The position numbers were made by a program, and so were the translations under genes. Below are positions 32,576 to 44,186 of a stretch of 64,000 nucleotides of DNA, piece after piece. The stretch is from Symbiodinium natans (taxonomy: Eukaryota; Sar; Dinophyceae; Suessiales; Symbiodiniaceae): NCBI GenBank assembly GCA_905221605.1, contig CAJNDS010002734.1, forward strand, positions 374,001-438,000. The letters are read 5' to 3'. Numbering within the stretch: position 1 is the stretch's first letter; each line of letters opens with the position of its first letter. Under the pieces are notes generated by a model. The model did no database searches and had not been told where the DNA came from. It saw only the letters and a list, made by a program, of their open reading frames with translations.

Positions 32576-33315
32576 GTGATAGCATGAAGAGACTGCGTAG
32601 GATCTTTGCTTAGAGGTTCAGTTTTAACTGTATTATAACACCAATAATGACTGTATTTATTATAAGGCGAATCGAATGAGGCCGCGGCGTAGTGTGACAG
32701 ATCCCCATCCATGACCTCCTCCACAAGCAGCCGACCATGACTTCACAAGATCTACTACCTCCCTAAGGCTCCCCAAGCTAGGTACCCTACCTCCCTTAAG
32801 AACCCCAATAGACCCGTAGCTGTAGTTCCTTGTTCTCTCAATGACGTCATGTAGGTTGCAGAATGTTTGCGGGACCCGAAGTCCACAAGAATGAGCCATT
32901 CTCCACACCCCAGATCTCCGCCAATTGGAAAGGAAAACTCTAGACAATCCTCCAGAAGATCCTCTCATCGGGAATTTTGCAGAGAGCTTGATGGAGAGTG
33001 CCCAATCCCACTCAGAACATCTTACACAGAATCCTGCAGCGCCTCCCAGGAGTGCCCACCCATACGCCGAGTATCCGTACAATGTCGTACAATGCCCTCA
33101 CACAGAGACTGCCCGCAACAACCCTAAACCCAAAACCCAAAACCCAAGAATCCCACAGAGAGCAGAGAATCTGGCAAAGTATATATATATATATATATAT
33201 ACCGGCAGAGTATAAATGCCGTGCAGTGGCTGGTACATCCTCGGAGAACCCCACAGAAAATGGATTCCCCCCAGAAATCCCCAGCGCACCACAAAAGCTG
33301 CTTCATACTCAACAC

Positions 33316-35472
33316 GAGGGTTTAGCGTTTAGGGTTTGGGGCTTAGGGGCGGAAAGTTTGGTGCACATGATCCACAGGAACAAATGCTCATCTACGACCT
33401 GCTGGATCGGAAAACACGGCCAGCCTGGCTGTCTGGTAAGCCATCGGTGCTTTCCGCCTAGCAGTAGGGCTCAGTAGGGTTGCAGATGACAAGACTCGTC
33501 CAGTCGAAGCACCTTTGCCTTAAGATTCTGGGGGTTTACGATAACAAGGGACCGGTAATATAGACACCCAAATACTAGGATTCCCTTGTAATAAGGACCC
33601 CAATAAGGTACCCCCCGCCCCCAAGATCGCAAGCCCCATTTGGCAACCTCGCAGACTCTCAGTCAAGGCCTCATCTTCACTCCCCTGCTTGGCTGCTTCA
33701 CCAGGGCAAGGGAAGTGGTCACCTCACGCGAAGCAAAACCCTCCCGCCCCCTGAAGCAGACAAAGCGGACACGAGAAGGTTCAGGGGTACCTACAAGTGG
33801 CTTACAAGCACCCGACATGAGGTTCTAACCATGGCTACCCTACTTCTAACCCGACTTATAAGTACCCATGAACCTCCAAGCACTTGGGCTCCCCACTGCC
33901 AGTGCGCGGCGTGGGCCTTAGTTAAGGCAGTGTTCAAGGAGCCTTTCGTTTTGCGACGGCTGCGCCGGCATAGGGCCGAGACGGAGGGGTGTCTCCGCTG
34001 TGCATGCAAAAGAGCTTCCCAACAGAAGCATCCTCCAGCGTCTTGTCCTCCCGCTTCTGACTCTCGCGAATCTTGCCTTGTGAAGGGGAGTCGAAAGGAC
34101 GCCCGAACTCCTACAAATTCTGAATTAAAGACTGACCCTAAACCCTAAACCCTAAACCCTAAACTGAGCAGTCCTGTGGTGGACTCAGAGACGCAGGCTT
34201 GCAGCCCGCATCCGCGCTTCCTTTGGAGGGCTCCTTTGTGAAGCCTCGGGGTGTCAGATAGAATATGACTTTTTAAATTGTTATTGTGATTATGATTATT
34301 TTTTGCGATGGTAATTCTTATGGTTCTTTTCATTAATACTATTTTCATGACTATTATTATACTATTCTTATTCTTCCTATTATTTCTTATGATGATTATT
34401 TTTACCATTGTTAGGATTTTGTTATTACAGGCTTTTGTGCTAGGACGTCCGCCAGCTCTGAATAGTGGCGCTACTACAAATTTTACGTGCTTTCTATCAG
34501 CAGTGCCATTATGGGCTTTGCACTTTGTGGTTTCCGTGGTTTCCGATTCTGACACTTCCTCTTGGTACTACTGGCAACCAATAATTTTCTATCGACCATG
34601 TACTTTCTGGCTGCTGCTACTACCCTAAACCCTAAACCCTAAACCCTAAACCCTAAACCCTAAACCCTAAACCCTAAACCCCAAACCCCAAACCTTTACG
34701 TCGTGAGTCTGTCGACCTCTGGGTCTCCCACAGTGATTGTTCTCAGCCCCCTCAGATCGCAGGAGCCTCTGAAAGACTCAGTTCTGGTGCTAAACACCTA
34801 CTTGGATGTTTCATGGGGTTATTATAAGTAGGGTTACAAGTAAGGTAACTATAAGTATAACTGGTTGTTAACCTTATTTTAGTCATGGGTCATTATAAGT
34901 AGGGTTATAAGTAGGGTAACTACAAGTACAACTGGTTGTTAACCTGAATTGAAATAACTACTCGTGAACCTCCAAGTAAAGGTCCGTGAAAGTCGGGGTC
35001 AGCACATCCCTGCCAATCCTTCGATGCAGGTGGCCTTGTTTGTAAGATTTGTTGTAGCCGGGAGTCGCCACCTGCGCAGACTGTCGCAGTGAACTGCGAC
35101 ACACACATACACACACACACACACACCTGACACCCTGGTAGCCCCTGGTTCTTGGAGCAGGGAAGTGAGGGAATTAGGCACCCTTTCTATCCCCCTGAAC
35201 CCTAAACCCTTTACCCTAAACCCTCAACCCCCTTTAGTTAAGGGACTGTATAGGGTACCTCATTCCCTCATCCACTACTACAAGGACCGGAAAGAACAAG
35301 TGTCAAACATGCCTGCTGCCGTGACCATGCCTCGGGTGTGGAAGGCACTTATAACTATAGACTTATTGAAAAACAGGTTTAGGGTTTAGGGTTTAGGGTT
35401 TAGGGCTTAGGGTTTAGGGTTTAGGGCCTTGTGGCCAGTTCTCTAATCTATGGTCCCTTTTTTTCTTTTTTT

Positions 35473-35503
<31 letters not shown>

Positions 35504-36260
35504 GGGGGGGTGGGTGCCCTAAATAAGAGGCCCGCCTTATCATTGGAGGAACCCAGAAGGGGCCAAGATTTTGGAGGTGTCACAGGTGTGACACCTCAAG
35601 AACCTTCCATTCTTGGAACACTGGCCGGCGTGGTGCTAATTGAAGCTCCCACGTTGATTGGATACGCTAGGTGATTCCAACATCGGTTTTTAAGAACCTC
35701 TAGCTACTTGGTTGTGGCTAGGAAGGCGGGGGTGTAGCTTTTCTTCCAGTAGATGACCTGTGAGTCACTCGCAGGTTACGCAGCAAATCCATAAGGACGC
35801 GAATCTCTGTCACAGCAAAGTGACCATGTGACGCGTGCACCATGAATTTCAAGCATGTCATCCAGAGACTCATCGAATTTCCTGGGACTCTGGCCGCACA
35901 GGCAGTCTCGTTGCGCCCGCTCGCCAAGGTGAAAGGATTGACAGTGCAATGCTAGTTTTGGAGTAGTGATGTGGGCAGTGCTGTGCTTCTTGACGGGTTG
36001 AGGCATAGCCGGGAACGGTGGGAAACTGTACTGCAAGGTCAAGCGAGTTCATGAAAGCCGCATGTCGACACGATGTCTTTGACGAATGGTGATTCTGGCG
36101 GCTTGAGTAATACAGTGCCGATTGAGAGCTCGCAGGAGCTCTTGAACCGCCAGGTTACAGAGCATGGCGCAGCATCGCCATAACACCCAGCACCCTCATG
36201 CAAAGGAAGAAGGTGAACAAAAAAACTGCTTCGCACCCATGCAGCAATACCAGCTGCACT
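33316..36260. other. MITE-rich stretch without a resolvable gene
   Basis: Family-A copies lie at about 33775-33880 and 34799-34978 (the latter with an internal ~60-bp duplication around AAGTAGGGTAACTA), a family-E-like copy at 33540-33615, a family-H-like segment at 35237-35285, a T-rich TTATTR microsatellite at 34262-34430, a T-run followed by a 30-bp-class G-run at 35459-35510, and CCCTAAA arrays at 34136-34166 and 34623-34694. A - strand coding-like stretch at 35770-36230 could not be joined. Confidence 0.4.
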
Positions 36261-36264
36261 CTTT

Positions 36265-38770
36265 GGGTTTAGGGTTTAGGGTCTAGGGCTTAGGCAACCC
36301 TTAGCCTAAACCCTAACCCTAAACCCTAAACCCTAAACCCTAAACCCTAAACCCTAAACCCTAAACCCTACAAGTCACGAGGTGCTGCCGGTGGCCTTGC
36401 CCTTGCCCTCGATGCGTGACAGCGCCGACCGATACGATGCCAAGGCCTCCGCTGCCTGTCCGGCCTGGGGTCTAAGACTGGAATCGCGAATTTTTCTAAA
36501 CCCTAAACCCTAAACCCTAAATCCTTTTACTAAACCCTCTACCGGAAACCAAAAAAAATCCGAAGTTTTGAAGGCACCTCAAGGGGGATCCCTGATTCAA
36601 AAAAACGCCTGCCTCAAGCAGAGAAAGTGGACCTGTCTGCTTTGCGATCAGAAGGGGCCCCTAAAGTAGACCCCAATAGTAGGATCCCCTTATAATAAGG
36701 ACCTCAATTAAGGTACCCGAAATATCGAACAAAAAACAAAACTAAACCCTAAACCCCTAAACGACTCGTTGCTTGAGAACCCCCCAAAAAATCAAAAAAA
36801 AGAGAAAGAAAACACAATTAAAGGCTGTGTTTTTTGGGGGGTCTTAAGCAACTCGTAGTAAGCCGTCACCTGGCAAATGCTGGGGGCCCTAAACCCTAAA
36901 CCCTAAACCCTACACCCTAAACCCCGGCAAATCCTGGGGGCCGTTGCCTTCAGCTTGGCATTTCCGGCAGCTTTCAGCTTGTCGGCCTCCGACAACTTCG
37001 GTTTTTTTGTTGGTTTAGGGTTTAGGGGTTTAGGGTTTAGGGTTTCGGGTTTCGGGTTCCGGGTTTAGGGTTTAGGGTTTAGGGATGAGCTCCTTGGAGG
37101 TTCTGCACTAACAGAATTATTGTTATTGTTTTTGTTATTATTGCTATTCTTGTTATTGTTGTTATTATTGTTATTCTTACTATTCTTGTTATTATTGCCA
37201 TTGTTTTTGCTATTATTATGACTATTATTGTTATTGTTGTTATTGTTGCTATTATTGGTATTGTTATTATTGCTACTAGTGCTATGGTTGTTATTAATTG
37301 TTCTTGTTGTTGTTGCCTTTTGTTGCCAATTGTTCGTATTGCTTCGCTGTATTTTCTTGTGGGGGGTGGGGGGGGGTTAGGGGAAGGGGGGGGGGTTAGG
37401 GAGGCGGGACATGATGTATGGCCCCGGGCATTTCTGCGCCTCAACGTCTACAGCACCAGATCCTGGGCCATTCATGGCGTCCCGCGACGCCGGCTGCGAG
37501 GCTGTAAGGAAGCTACACCCCAAGGGAACCGAAGAAACGGCGCTGCTGAGCAATGTCTTCCATGCTTTGGCGTGTAACTGCGTAGCTGAATCACCGCCCC
37601 CCCCCCATCAGTCGGAACGAAGGGCCGTCTCAGTAAGCTGACCATAAAGTACCAATATCTCATGTCACCAGACTTGTTGAACCAAACCAAGACACTGCGG
37701 CTGGCGAGGGTCACATAGAACATCTGGCAGGCGGAACTGAGGAACTGCAAGCTGGATGTTAGCCAAACTCCGGCATTTTGCCGTGGCACGGCTGGCCACA
37801 AAGTCAATCTCGCTCAAATCTGCCGAGCAGGCCCTGACCCACGGTTGTCAGCTGACTTTTTTTCGGCGTCCAGTCGCACTGAAGACACCAAGTTGCTGGT
37901 TGACAGCTTCTCATGTCGGCATTTTTGCAGACATGCGACTACTCAGCGGCTTCTCATGCCACCGGCCTACCATCATTAAACCACGCCACCCTCCAAGTTC
38001 AATGGGGCAAAAGGACCACTAGCCACCCTAAACCCCTCTTTTGCAGCAGGCCTTGCAGGTACTCGCCCTAGCCCTGAACCCTAAACTAAACCCTAAACCC
38101 TAACCTTAAACCCTAAACCCTAAACCCAATAAGAAACCCTCCCCTCTGGCACCACTAAGGGCCGACTTGACAGGCTGGTCGCGGTGCCTCTTCCTCGATC
38201 TTACTACACCGAACGTTGGAGGTCCGAATCAGAGAGATGCGTCAGGCTAGGGTTTGGGGTTTAGGGCTTGGGGTTTAGGGTTTAGGGGTTTAGGGTTCTG
38301 ACGGTTCTGCCATAGGCTGGCTTCGCGCACTGCACACAGCGCTTCGAACCTCCAAAGGTTGTCGACTGGCCCACGACAGGAGGGGATGAGGTGTTGGAAT
38401 GAGCTGGGCATCCTATGCTTCCTAAGCCCTGTTTTCCACTGGATTTTTTTGCTGTCAGGCTTCCTTTATTCCCTAAACCCTAAACCCCCTGCTCTGGGGC
38501 CAAGTCAAAATTCGTCTAAACTCCGACCTGTCCGAATTTCACAGTGCACACTGTCCGGGCTCCTGGAAGCTGCTCCAAGAGCCTGACGACAGGCTTTTTG
38601 TGTGGGGTTTAGGGTTTAGGGTTTAGGGTTTCAGGTTTTTTTTGCCACCCTTCTAGCAGAGCCCAGAGGGCCACTCTGCAGGGACAAGTCGGGGACACGG
38701 TCGGAGTGCTTCGCGTTTGAGGGCTTCGCGTTTGAGAAGGTTTTAAGGTTTAGGGTTTAGGGTTTCGGCC
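36265..38770. other. Noncoding stretch with inverted telomere-type arrays and TTATTG microsatellite
   Basis: TTTAGGG at 36265-36293 faces CCCTAAA at 36303-36370 across a short palindromic joint. Family-E-like copy at 36650-36720, family-C MITE at 36762-36858 (TTGCTTGAGAACCCCCC / GGGGGGTCTTAAGCAACTCG), CCCTAAA at 36887-36925, TTTAGGG at 37012-37085 and a TTATTG-rich microsatellite at 37115-37310. A possible exon at 37400-37640 is unproven. Confidence 0.45.
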
Positions 38771-40329
38771 CACAAAAGAGAAGTGACTGTAAACCGCTCG
38801 CAGGCTCCTTCCTCCCCTGTCTTCCTCTCCCGTTCTGCCCCGAATTATTGAGCCCAAACCACTCGGCGCCCGAACCATCACAAACCTGGTCGTGTAGCCA
38901 CACTCCCGACACAATGTTCAGAGCTTCCGCGACGACTGCATGCGTCATGATGCCCACTGTACATCTAAGCCTGTTGATGCCACCCTGAATCTTCCTGGCT
39001 GTGCTTTGAAGCTTCCAGGAATTGACATGTGACGCTTCCACTGAGCTGACAAAGCCGTGCTAACCATATCGGGTAGGCATGAAACCATGCATCCCGTCCA
39101 TGCTATCTCATGCTGCCGGCGTAGCGAGCCTTTCAGTCGTTGGCCTTCTTCGCGTCTCTGTTGGCTTTGTTGCAGGTTTCGCACCGAGGATTTGAGCAGC
39201 CCTTGCCTCGAGATCTCTGTGGGCTGGAAGGCAACCGTAATACAATTGTACAATCGTAATTATAATATAGTATACTAATTAACAATATAGTAATATACAA
39301 GAAAACATGTCAACACTACCCCAGCAATGTCCACCCCAAGGATTTCAACAAGCACGGTTCGAACAACGGCACTCAAAGCCCCGCGAATGTGTGTTAAGGC
39401 TGCAGCTGGCACCTGCGTCAGGGTTGCATCGGCGAACCTGAAGGAACTTGAGTGGGGAGTACTTGTTTAGGGAGACTGGGCGACATTGGAGAAAGCTCAG
39501 CGAACTGTCATTGAGGCATTGGCAATGCGGGTCTTCTGGTTCCGCCTCGTTCGACCAACCCTCTGGGTTGACCTCACAAGGTCAATTTGGGAAGCCGACT
39601 TCTGAATTCCAGCTTGGTGCTCTTAAACACACAAGGAAGATCACGACGAGGGGCATTCAAGAAGGGCTGACGTGCAGATGATGGATAGAAGGCCCAACCG
39701 AAAGAAAAATCGCACACCCTAAGGTGCACGCCTCTCCTTCAGCAAACGCCGGTTCTCCTCCACGTCCTCTCCCTGCGTAGCGGCATGCCACTGTAGTTTT
39801 GGATGCTTCCCTGGCTGTCCTTCTTAAAGTTTGCGTGCGTTGAAAGCCCCCAGTTGCCTACCAGGCTTACGTTCGGTCTGAGAGCTCTCTATATGGGACA
39901 CAGAATCACCAAACGGCACAATCAAAAAATATACCTGGGCCCTCAATGGCCGTTACAGTAAAGAGTTCGCAAACATCGACTCAGAACTGGCTATGTGGCC
40001 ATGTGTCGGGCCTTGCTATCCTCCTCTGACTCAGCCTCCCTGAGCGCATTGCTACAAAGCAGGCTGGAACTCGCAAGAAAGGCCCTCGAGCTTCGACACG
40101 CGTGCAGTGCTGCCGGCCCTAACAGCCGAAATTTCTGGCAGCACTAACACAGACGTGAACTCTCTGCAGGTTGCTGCTCGATGAACCCTCAAGAAACACA
40201 GCACTTTGCAGCAAGACCTCGCCCTCACAAGGCTTGGCTTGCGGCTCGTCCTCGCAGTTCTCATCGCCCTGCACAAGGGTGATGTCTGCACGCCCCGGCT
40301 CTCAAAACGACATCTGCGCAGCAGAGGCT

Positions 40330-40456
40330 TACTTGGAGGTTCAGCGTACTTGTAGTTAGGACTATTCGTACTCAGAAGCCCCCCAAGTCCTCAAAGTAGG
40401 CAAGTGGACTTGGACTTATTGGTTCTAAGTACCCATGAGTCTATGAACCTCCAAGC
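40330..40456. mobile_element. Family A MITE, copy A5
   Basis: Starts ACTTGGAGGTTCAGCGTACTT and ends CATGAG..TATGAACCTCCAAGC. The + strand flank CAGCAGAG|GCTTAC would be an AG|GC donor and the left flank is coding-like (G-S-Q-N-D-I-C-A-A-E), but the downstream join is unresolved. Confidence 0.65.
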
Positions 40457-41029
40457 AATAATAGACAGGGACTGGGCCTCTCCGTCGGTGTCCTGCCAAT
40501 GTTCCATGCTGATTCAGGCAGTCGCTTCCCCAGGGAGGACTCCACCCCTCCGGCATAGAACTTGCACTTAGAGGGAGAGATGGAGAGATATGTAGGGTTT
40601 AGGCTTTAAGGGTTAAGGGTTTGGGGGTCATGGGGAGTCGGTCGACATAAACGGAGCCGACAACCGAATGAAAGGATCCTGCGTGGAATCGGGGCATGCC
40701 TGCGCCTAAGGTGAGGGATGTGCAGTCCTCGAAGAGGTCTCCAGTTCGTCCAGGGTGGGGCGAACCCACACGCATCTTGGAAGTGCTCTAGATAGATATA
40801 TATATATATATAAGTATATGTATATATATATATATATAGGTTGTTTTTTTCTTTGTTTTGGGGGGTGGGGGGGGGGCGGCCGTTTGGTTCTAAGAGCTCC
40901 TGCGGTTTATGCGGTTCGCACCCAGTCCCTAGTCATCACTAGTCTCCATGTGATGGTAACATCCCATTATCGTATATTCTATTCTGTTATATTATAGTAT
41001 AGTATATGATATTATAGTATATTATATTA

Positions 41030-41500
41030 TACTATAAGGCAAGTTGCTCGCGAGGACATCGGCTCGGGTTGCAGGCCTCGGCGTTGTAACAAGCTGTGGG
41101 CGAAGGATGCAAAAGCCTTTGGGATGTTCCCCCTTATACTAACAGTCCTCAATAGGGAGTTCAATAGGGGGTACTATAATCATAATTACTAAGGACTGCT
41201 CGTTTTGGGGGGAACATCCCAACCTAAGACCCATGAGGCTTTCCTCAGCAGATCTTGCAAACATTCCTCATGTTGGTCGCGCCAACGTTGCCAGGACACT
41301 TTTAAGCGTGACGTCGCCAAGGAGGGAGGGACCTGGCTCCGCACCCAGCATACAGTCCATGCCTTTGGTTCTAAGAACGACGAAGCGATTCAGCCGTTGT
41401 ATACCTCCCCCTTCCCCAACAGCTCCGCAGACCCGTGCCACACGATCTTGCCGTACAAAATGATGCAGGAGGGGCATTGGAACTTGTCCATAGGGTCCGA
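41030..41500 (-). CDS. Unidentified gene fragment interrupted by introner B5
   Basis: Exon 41405-41500 (32 codons, phase 0 to 0) contains F-Q-C-P-S-C-I-I-L-Y-G and follows a CTGTCAG acceptor. A 42-nt intron (41363-41404, GT-AG) is inferred because the frame otherwise stops. Exon 41224-41362 is Trp/Arg-rich (V-S-W-Q-R-W-R-D-Q-H-E-E). Removal of B5 (41117-41223) joins GTCTTAG to GCTTTTGC, restoring the pre-insertion sequence and continuing open (G-F-C-I-L-R-P-Q-L-V-T-T) to a TAA near 41030. The CxxC pair hints at a metal site, but no family is recognised. The very short intron is the weakest point. Confidence 0.5.
41117..41223 (-). mobile_element. Introner B5, a GT-AG intron with 3-bp duplication
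   Basis: Family-B ends TTGGGATGTTCCCCCTTATA (41119 onward) and GGGGGGAACATCCCAA. CCT at 41116-41118 recurs at 41223-41225. On the - strand the donor G comes from the duplicated target and the T from the element. Excision recreates CTTAGGCTTTTGC exactly. Confidence 0.72.
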
Positions 41501-41810
41501 CTGACAGACGCCCGTCAGCCTCAGAGCACCGAACGTCTGCTGACTCTCTCGTGCGGCACAGCCAGGGATGATGCGGGGAAGCCGTGGCAGCCGGCTCCTG
41601 CAGTCTTTTGTTAGCAGCTAGCATCTTCCAGCTTCAAAACAGATCCAGCAGAATACGCTCAGTTCAGGCATTACCCTAAACCCTAAACCCTAAACCCTAA
41701 ACCCTAAACCCTAAACCCTAAACCGCGCGAAGGCTTTCCTGGGAGAGCGCGACGTCAGGCATGTCTTTGGCCGACTGTTGCTGCCTTTGACTTTGACTCA
41801 ACAGTTCATG

Positions 41811-42018
41811 TGGGTGGTTGTCAAAATTGTGATCCCTTTTGGGGTACCCTCAATATTAGATGCCATATTCGATTGATTGATTGGTTGATTGATTGATTGC
41901 CTGTGGGCGAACGCCCTTGCGTCTGCAAGGCAACAAAGGCTGCCCCAAGCTGTACAACAGGCGACAGTATTAGAATAGGGATCCAAAAGGGACCAGGATT
42001 TTGACAACCACCCATGTG
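41811..42018. mobile_element. Larger TIR element with 9-bp target duplication
   Basis: Ends TGGGTGGTTGTCAAAATTGT and ATTTTGACAACCACCCATGTG-type inverted repeats, followed inward by GATCCCTTTTGG / CCAAAAGGGACC. CAGTTCATG at 41802-41810 recurs at 42019-42027. Longer than the introner families and with a longer duplication, as in hAT-like elements (8 bp typical), so probably a different superfamily. Contains a GATT microsatellite at 41871-41900. No coding capacity. Confidence 0.7.
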
Positions 42019-42552
42019 CAGTTCATGGTTACCAGGATGGGCCATTACACCCCTCTAATCCCTTAAAATGCCCTTCATGGGGTTCATTGTGGGGATAAAA
42101 AGGCCCAATAGCCCATCCTGGTTAACGGAGATACAGCAAGTGTTTACATCTCGACTGAGCACAAAGCGGTTCAGAACAGGACACGCCACCACAAAGCATG
42201 CTCTGAGAACCTGTTCGAATGCATTTTCACACAAGCCCAGGCACTTGTCTCGCTTCTGCTTTGCTTGGGAAGACCTTAGTCGTGCTGTGCGCAAGATCGC
42301 GCACCCTAAACCCTAAACCCTAAACCCTAAACCCTAAACCCTAAACCCTAAACCCTAAACCCTAAACCCTAAACCCTAAACCCTAAACCCTAACTGCCAC
42401 GTGCGAACCGGCGACTTGGCGTCTGCCAGCATGTCTTCCTTCTCTGCGAGCACGTCGGGATTCCTGCCAGCACACACCGAGCACCCTTCGTGTCTTTCAG
42501 AAACGTTCCCTAAACCCTAAACCCTAAACCCTAAACCCTAAAAAGTGCTAAC

Positions 42553-43379
42553 CTGAGATTCTCTGAGGCTGCCACCGGCCAGCCATGAGCAGCTCCTTGA
42601 GCTCCGCACTTCTCGCATGGAGCTCGGAAGCGAGGGAGGACGGTGGCCCCAGGGGCGACTGAGGCGCCTCTTGACCCCAGAGGAAATCCTCAAAAACGCT
42701 CATCATCCGTGTGTCCATCCTTGTGTCCCTCTCGGGTTCCTTCCGCTTCTTTGAAGGCCTTTCCTCCGGCAAGGTTCTCTGGGTGTCTGCAGTCGAAGTC
42801 GCTTTTGAAGCCTTGGCAGCCTTGTGTTGCGAAATAGCATCCATGACCAACTGCTTCAGCTCCTTGTCCCTGGCTGTGGGTTCTAACTTCTCTGGCTGCC
42901 TTTGGCTCTGCTTCTTGTCTTGCTTCTGGTTCTTGGGCTTCTGATCCTGCTGCTTCTGCTGCTCTTGCTGCTCTTGCTGCTTCTGCTTCTCCACTTGCTT
43001 CTGCTCCTTCCGATTCTTGCCACCCGGCTGCTTCTCGGCGGGTGTCTCGTCGGGCGCTTTCTGCCGGACCCCGGCTTGCTCTTGCTGCTCTTGCTCCTTC
43101 AGATCCGCTTCTGGTTGCTTCTGCTCCTTCGCCTATACTGAACTTAAGCACCCTAGCAAAAACTCTAGTTCTAGCTTTTTCTTAAGGGCTTATAGCACCA
43201 AACATTAAGAAATTGTTCCCAAGTATCCCCTCAGTCGCAGCTTTACCAGAAGCCCTCTGGTCTTTCTGCGGTTTCTCGGGCGGCGCTTGCTCTTGCGCAC
43301 TCTTGGCTTGGGGCTCCTTGGGGGCTTGTCCGCCCTTCTGCTTCACGTCGCCATCCTTCTTGGGCTTCCTTGGCAGCAT
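42553..43379 (-). CDS. Lys/Gln-rich charged protein, two exons visible (partial)
   Basis: Exon 43239-43379 starts at an ATG 13 nt after an AG preceded by a long pyrimidine tract (complement of 43392-43440), a plausible spliced-leader acceptor. It encodes a basic stretch (M-L-P-R-K-P-K-K-D-G-D-V-K). Exon 42553-43132 encodes K/Q/E-rich repeats (K-Q-Q-E-Q-Q-E-Q-Q-K-Q-Q), then a more ordinary region with D-K-E-L-K-Q-L-V-M-D-A, a basic P-S-K-K-R-K motif like a nuclear signal, and S-V-F-E-D-F-L-W-G-Q. It ends at a CTCAG|GTTAGC donor whose intron enters a CCCTAAA array. The intron 43133-43238 is GC-AG with GCGA at both borders. Probably a nuclear or RNA-associated disordered protein; identity unknown. 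Confidence 0.55.
43133..43238 (-). mobile_element. Probable introner (unassigned family), GC-AG, GCGA duplication
   Basis: On the - strand the intron begins GCGACTGAGGGG and the next exon begins GCGAAGG after TATAG, so GCGA is duplicated and splicing keeps one copy. Inverted ends are weak, so it may be an old or unrelated element. Confidence 0.5.
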
Positions 43380-43626
43380 CGACTTCACTTGGCTACAGGA
43401 AGAAGGATAGGAAGAAGGATAGGAAGAAGAATAGGAAGAAGAAGAAGAAGAAGCACACAACACAGTGGTGGTCACATCTGAAAGCGGATCTGCTTCGACC
43501 CATTCCCTGCCGGTCTCTGCATAGCCGCTATGGCATAGCCCCAGGCTTCTGAAGCACGAGAAGACATGCTTCACTGAACCCAGGAAACCCTAAACCCTGA
43601 ACCCCCCAAACCTTAAACCCACAATC

Positions 43627-43707
43627 CTTGGGATGTACCATGGGATTATCGTACCCCCTATTCTAATCCTTATCAAGGAGCCGCTAGTATAAGGGGGAAC
43701 ATCCCAA
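43627..43707. mobile_element. Family B MITE, copy B6
   Basis: Right end GTATAAGGGGGAACATCCCAA intact in pattern; left end TTGGGATG is followed by a shortened arm. Flanked on both sides by CCCTAAA-type sequence. Confidence 0.6.
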
Positions 43708-43719
43708 CACATTCCTAGC

Positions 43720-43852
43720 ATCCTGAACCCTAAACCCGAAACCCTAAACCCGAAACCCCAAAACCCTAAACCCTAAACCCTAAGCCCTAAACCCTAAACC
43801 CTAAACCCGAAACCCTGAACCCTAAACCCTAAACCCTAAACCCTTGAACCCA
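43720..43852 (-). repeat. CCCTAAA array with CCCGAAA variants
   Basis: About 19 units on the + strand as CCCTAAA, with CCCGAAA and CCCTAAG variants mixed in. A - strand coding-like segment (43855-43990, Q-L-C-G-H-Q-E-P-T-Q-T) abuts it and may be an exon. Confidence 0.85.
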
Positions 43853-44186
43853 GAGAAAGCTCAGCTTGGCACTCGTCCTTGGCCTTCTGGGTCTGGGTCG
43901 GCTCCTGGTGCCCACAAAGCTGCAAAAAAAAGGCCACTTCCGCAACGTGAGGTGCGCCATGTCCCTTCATGCATCCCACCTCAACAGCAGCAACCACAAG
44001 GGCAATATGTATAGATACAAGTATATTACATACATCTCTCTCTATATGTATATATATATATGTATATGTATCAGATGTATGCATATGCACATGTACACGT
44101 ATCTTCTTTCTGCTGCTGCTTCTGCTTTGTCTGCTTACTCTTCGGATGCGCTGGATACTTACTCACATCACCCGAGGCTTCCGAAG

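Noticed and set aside
35475-35510. Long G-run as a biological signal
   Set aside because: G-runs here and at 47939, 57822, 62222 and 63068 may be genuine, but run lengths are unreliable in sequencing and no function can be argued.
36303-36370. CRISPR-like array
   Set aside because: The regular units are perfect 7-bp telomere-type repeats without spacers.
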